A DNA stretch of 10,417 nucleotides, from positions 1-10,417 of the forward strand of contig JABGPV010000181.1 of assembly GCA_018644785.1 (NCBI GenBank). Reading direction: 5' to 3'. The DNA is from Deltaproteobacteria bacterium. GTDB taxonomy: Bacteria > Desulfobacterota > DSM-4660 > Desulfatiglandales > Desulfatiglandaceae. The number at the start of each line of letters is the position of its first letter. Position 1 is the stretch's first letter. The notes under the pieces were generated by a model. That model had not been told where the DNA came from, did no database searches, and saw only the letters and a program-made list of their open reading frames with translations. Of the stretch, positions 8,013-10,417 are shown in pieces. The position numbers and the translations under genes were made by a program.

Positions 8013-8051
8013 ATAAAACGGGACCGGTGGTGGATACCGGTCCCGTTTTAT
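8013..8051. terminator. Strong, probably bidirectional intrinsic terminator
   Basis: A 16-bp perfect stem is formed by ATAAAACGGGACCGGT (8013-8028) and ACCGGTCCCGTTTTAT (8036-8051), with a 7-base loop. The stem has a GC-rich core with A and T runs at the outer ends, so it ends in TTTTAT on the + strand and reads similarly on the - strand. It sits directly after the DUF1329 gene and marks the end of the envelope cassette. Confidence 0.92.
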
Positions 8052-8062
8052 ATGATTTTATC

Positions 8063-8118
8063 ACAAGCCATCTCAAAATATTTTTTTTGTCCAAGATCTT
8101 TATTTTGAGATAGCTTGT
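8063..8118. repeat. 18-bp near-perfect inverted repeat, 20-base T-rich spacer
   Basis: The left arm at 8063-8080 (ACAAGCCATCTCAAAATA) and the right arm at 8101-8118 (TATTTTGAGATAGCTTGT) are complementary at 17 of 18 positions. The only mismatch is 8069 against 8112. The spacer 8081-8100 begins with eight T. It lies 11 bases after the terminator and 66 bases before the next start codon, so it is separate from the terminator. It could be a small mobile palindrome (MITE/REP-like), a second terminator-like stem or a 5' leader structure of the downstream gene. Which of these applies cannot be told from one copy. Confidence 0.7.
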
Positions 8119-8184
8119 AGAAAATACTCCGGACAGTCGCGGATCGCGAGTCGAAGGATGCAATACCGTAAAGGAGAGATTCAT

Positions 8185-9423
8185 ATGAACAAAGTATTAA
8201 TTGTCGGTGCAGGTGCTCAAGGCGGACCCTGCACATCTATTTTGTCAAGGGATGAGAGTATTGAAGAAATCCGGCTGGCGGATATTGATCTTAATCAGGC
8301 CGAGGCTGTGCAGAAAAAAATCGGCAGCCCCAAGGTTAAGGCAATGCAACTGGATGCAGGAAATTTAGAAGCAGTTACCAAAGCAGCTGAAGGTATGGAT
8401 GCCATCATCAATCTGACAGTGGAGTGTTTCAATGAAATTATTATAAAAGCAGCGGTGAAAAACAGAATTCACTATGTTGATACCGGCAATAGCGCAGAGA
8501 CTTTGGAACGATATGCAAAAGGCCAACGAGTTTTTGACCTGGAAGAAGACTTTGAGTCATTCGGAAAAACAGCCCTTCTCGGCTGCGGCGGCTCCCCTGG
8601 CCTTGTCAATGTCATAGTGCGATATGTCTGTGATCAAATGGAAGAAGTGGAAAAGATTTGTATCCGAATAGGAACGAAGAATATTGCCAAAGAAGGTGAT
8701 GATGTCGTCAAGGGCTGGAATCCGGGCTGGTCTCCCGTCACTGCACTTGAGGGTTTTGCGGAACAGCCCTGCGTTTATGAGGATGGGGAATATAAACGGT
8801 TGCCTATCTTCAGTCGTCCGGAAGAATATCCTTTTCCCGAATCGTTTGGCAAATGCCTGATTACGTCTCATCTCCATGATGAAGTTTATACACTCCCGCT
8901 AAATATTAAAAAAGGTATCCAGGAAGTCGATTTTAAATATCCGGTTGATCCCATAGCCGGTGCCCTGGTCAAGATGGGTTTTGGTGATGAAAAGGAAATC
9001 GAAGTCCGGGGAACCAAAATTCTTCCCCGGGAGGTTTTGCTTAATATGCTGCCGCCCATGGGGGATGCTTTTTTGGGGGAGAGCGAAGAAACCGCCGGGG
9101 AGGACAGCGGCGCAAGGGGAATGCTGGAAGTCACGGTGGATGGTGTAATGAACGGCCGTAAAGTTGCTTACAAGGCATGGATGGGTGATTCGGAGTTTAA
9201 TCCGGATGAAAATCAATATTTATACGAGACATTCGGGACTACACAGATTATGATTCCACTGCCGGCGGCGGTGGGCGCAAAAATGTGTATGAACGGAATG
9301 ACGGATGCCGGCATGATTTCCTCCGAGTGTTTGAACCCGGAGCAGTTTTTTAAAATCATGGGTGATATGGGTGTGCCAATGGAAATTAGCGAGCAGATTA
9401 TCAGTGAAAAGAGTTTTGCGTAG
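8185..9423 (+). CDS. Saccharopine dehydrogenase-like NAD(P)-dependent oxidoreductase
   Basis: This cytosolic oxidoreductase of 412 residues belongs to the saccharopine dehydrogenase/lysine 6-dehydrogenase superfamily. The N-terminal Rossmann domain shows GAGAQGG (8-14). An acid, Asp33 in LADID, follows the second strand, which favours NAD over NADP. VDTGNS (98-103) and GCGGSPGL (133-140) match the conserved middle motifs, and HLHDEVYTLP (229-238) matches the substrate-domain segment. The start at 8185 is chosen over an upstream in-frame ATG at 8158 because AAGGAGAG (8171-8178) is properly spaced for 8185 and lies inside the longer version; MNKVLIVGAG is also a standard Rossmann beginning. The reaction is unknown: candidates are lysine or opine metabolism. 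Carboxynorspermidine dehydrogenase was considered because of the nearby polyamine genes, but the overall pattern fits it poorly. The MFS gene 96 bases downstream may carry its substrate or product. Confidence 0.82.
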   Translation: MNKVLIVGAGAQGGPCTSILSRDESIEEIRLADIDLNQAEAVQKKIGSPKVKAMQLDAGNLEAVTKAAEGMDAIINLTVECFNEIIIKAAVKNRIHYVDTGNSAETLERYAKGQRVFDLEEDFESFGKTALLGCGGSPGLVNVIVRYVCDQMEEVEKICIRIGTKNIAKEGDDVVKGWNPGWSPVTALEGFAEQPCVYEDGEYKRLPIFSRPEEYPFPESFGKCLITSHLHDEVYTLPLNIKKGIQEVDFKYPVDPIAGALVKMGFGDEKEIEVRGTKILPREVLLNMLPPMGDAFLGESEETAGEDSGARGMLEVTVDGVMNGRKVAYKAWMGDSEFNPDENQYLYETFGTTQIMIPLPAAVGAKMCMNGMTDAGMISSECLNPEQFFKIMGDMGVPMEISEQIISEKSFA

Positions 9424-9437
9424 CAGAGAAAGTATGA

Positions 9438-9460
9438 AGTGCCTAAAGTGAGCTAAAGTT
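9438..9460. repeat. Short imperfect tandem repeat, CTAAAGT units
   Basis: Two adjoining units, AGTGCCTAA (9438-9446) and AGTGAGCTAA (9447-9456), are followed by a partial third AGTT. The repeat lies just after the dehydrogenase stop codon. It could be a remnant of a dispersed intergenic repeat or an operator; copy number elsewhere is unknown. Confidence 0.4.
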
Positions 9461-9487
9461 GTGGTATGCTTTGCAGCCTTTTATGGA

Positions 9488-9493
9488 TATAAT
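9488..9493 (+). promoter_or_regulatory. Possible -10 box upstream of the MFS gene
   Basis: A perfect TATAAT sits 26 bases before the MFS start codon. The nearest TTG-type element (TTGCAG 9471-9476) is only 11 bases away, too close for a normal sigma-70 promoter, and no better -35 is seen at 16-18 bases. This is weak evidence for a separate promoter. Confidence 0.25.
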
Positions 9494-9519
9494 GATAAGC
9501 ATTGGGAAAGTTTACTCTA

Positions 9520-10417
9520 ATGAATAAAAAATTTGATATTGGCGCACCGTTCAAGCTGGTCGTGGCTCTGGTTATCGGAGCAGTAATTACATGGTTCAAC
9601 GGTGAGTTGTTACCGCTTACCATGGGTGTGCTTACGGACGGCTATAAATTCTCACTGGAGCATGCGGGTGTTATTCTCAGTGTTGAAATGTTTGGGGCGG
9701 CGATCCTGCCCCTTTTCATTTCGCCATTTATGGGGAAAATAGACCTGAGAAAACTGGCTCTCATCGGGGGGCTTGTGGCTATTTCCGGGCAGTCTCTAAC
9801 AGCAATGGCCACCGGGTATGTACCGGTGGGCGCATCTCGCTTCATTACCGGCGCAGGCTACGGGATGATGGGTGCAGCCCTGTATGCCGCCGTTGCCCGA
9901 ACAAAAGATCCCGAACGTTTGATGGGGTTGATGACCTTGTCGTTAGGCCTTTTCGGCGCCTTTTTCGTAGTCCTTTTTCCCTACGTGATATCCGGGTTCG
10001 GTCCCCGTGCATACTTTTGGTCCATCGCCGCTATGGTTCTATGTACCTTTTGGGTGTATATCTGGTTTCCGAAATCGGCAGCGGAAGAAGAAGTGAAAAA
10101 CGAAGGGAGCCCGCCTGTATCCGTTCCGGTTGTCTTCCTGGTGGTCTGCTCAAGTGCTGCTTTCTTTTCCGGCCAGACACTTCTCTGGACATTTTCGGAA
10201 AGGATCGGCGTGACACTGGGCCTGTCCATGGAGCAAATCGGATGGATTCTCGGCAGCAGCAGTCTTACAGGACTGGTCGGGGCGATCATTCCCACCTGGC
10301 TCGGCACAAAGTATGGCCGCGTCCTGCCCATTGTATTGAGCATTATGGGGATGGGGGCCAGTTTCATAGGCGTCACTTATGCCGGTGAATCGGTTCTCTA
10401 TACCGTTTCCGTGCTCG
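9520..10417 (+). CDS. MFS transporter, N-terminal part (3' end outside window)
   Basis: This is the first 299 residues of a major facilitator superfamily inner-membrane transporter; the frame is open to the window end. Predicted helices are about 13-35, 48-70, 77-97, 104-126, 138-160 and 165-183. A polar, acidic central loop follows (184-202, AAEEEVKNEGSPP), then helices 203-225, 239-261, 268-287 and the start of a tenth at 291. This fits the 6+6 layout of MFS proteins with 2-3 helices missing. TM4 has the family-like RFITGAGYGMMGAALYAAVAR stretch (about 107-127). The short cytosolic loop between TM2 and TM3 (MGKIDLRK, 71-78) sits where motif A is expected but is only weakly like it. The substrate cannot be read from the sequence. 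The ribosome site is weak (GGGA at 9504-9507, rather distant), so the start is less certain than the frame. It follows the dehydrogenase by 96 bases, possibly in one operon. Confidence 0.82.
   Translation, partial: MNKKFDIGAPFKLVVALVIGAVITWFNGELLPLTMGVLTDGYKFSLEHAGVILSVEMFGAAILPLFISPFMGKIDLRKLALIGGLVAISGQSLTAMATGYVPVGASRFITGAGYGMMGAALYAAVARTKDPERLMGLMTLSLGLFGAFFVVLFPYVISGFGPRAYFWSIAAMVLCTFWVYIWFPKSAAEEEVKNEGSPPVSVPVVFLVVCSSAAFFSGQTLLWTFSERIGVTLGLSMEQIGWILGSSSLTGLVGAIIPTWLGTKYGRVLPIVLSIMGMGASFIGVTYAGESVLYTVSVL

Noticed and set aside
8158..8184. Upstream ATG as start of the dehydrogenase
   Set aside because: It would place the AAGGAGAG ribosome site inside the coding region and add nine residues before a standard Rossmann N-terminus.

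Overview
The window looks like chromosomal DNA from a Gram-negative bacterium. The mixed base composition, the closely packed genes on one strand and the gene families suggest a deltaproteobacterium (Desulfobacterota, possibly a sulfate reducer). That placement is inference from gene content and general sequence feel, not from a marker gene. All recognised genes are on the + strand.

Region 1 (1-1064) is a polyamine pair. It holds the C-terminal part of S-adenosylmethionine decarboxylase (speD) and, overlapping it by an ATGA junction, spermidine synthase (speE). SpeD makes decarboxylated AdoMet and SpeE transfers its aminopropyl group to putrescine.

Region 2 (about 1170-8051) is the most interesting part: a four-gene envelope cassette. 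In order it encodes a secreted six-Asp-box YCF48-like beta-propeller, a 12-TM RND/MMPL-type inner-membrane exporter, a DUF1302 outer-membrane beta-barrel candidate, and a secreted DUF1329 protein (family usually grouped with LolA/LolB-like lipid carriers). It ends at a very strong inverted-repeat terminator (8013-8051). Together these look like the inner-membrane pump, periplasmic parts and outer-membrane part of one trans-envelope transport route for a hydrophobic substrate. The substrate is unknown. The first two genes are clearly more GC-rich than the last two and than speE.

Region 3 (8052-10417) starts with an unexplained 18-bp near-perfect inverted repeat, followed by a saccharopine-dehydrogenase-like NAD(P) oxidoreductase. 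After a short gap holding a small tandem repeat and a TATAAT box comes an MFS transporter cut off by the window end. The last two genes may form a small enzyme-plus-transporter unit of unknown substrate.

No rRNA, tRNA, CRISPR array, transposase or phage gene was seen.
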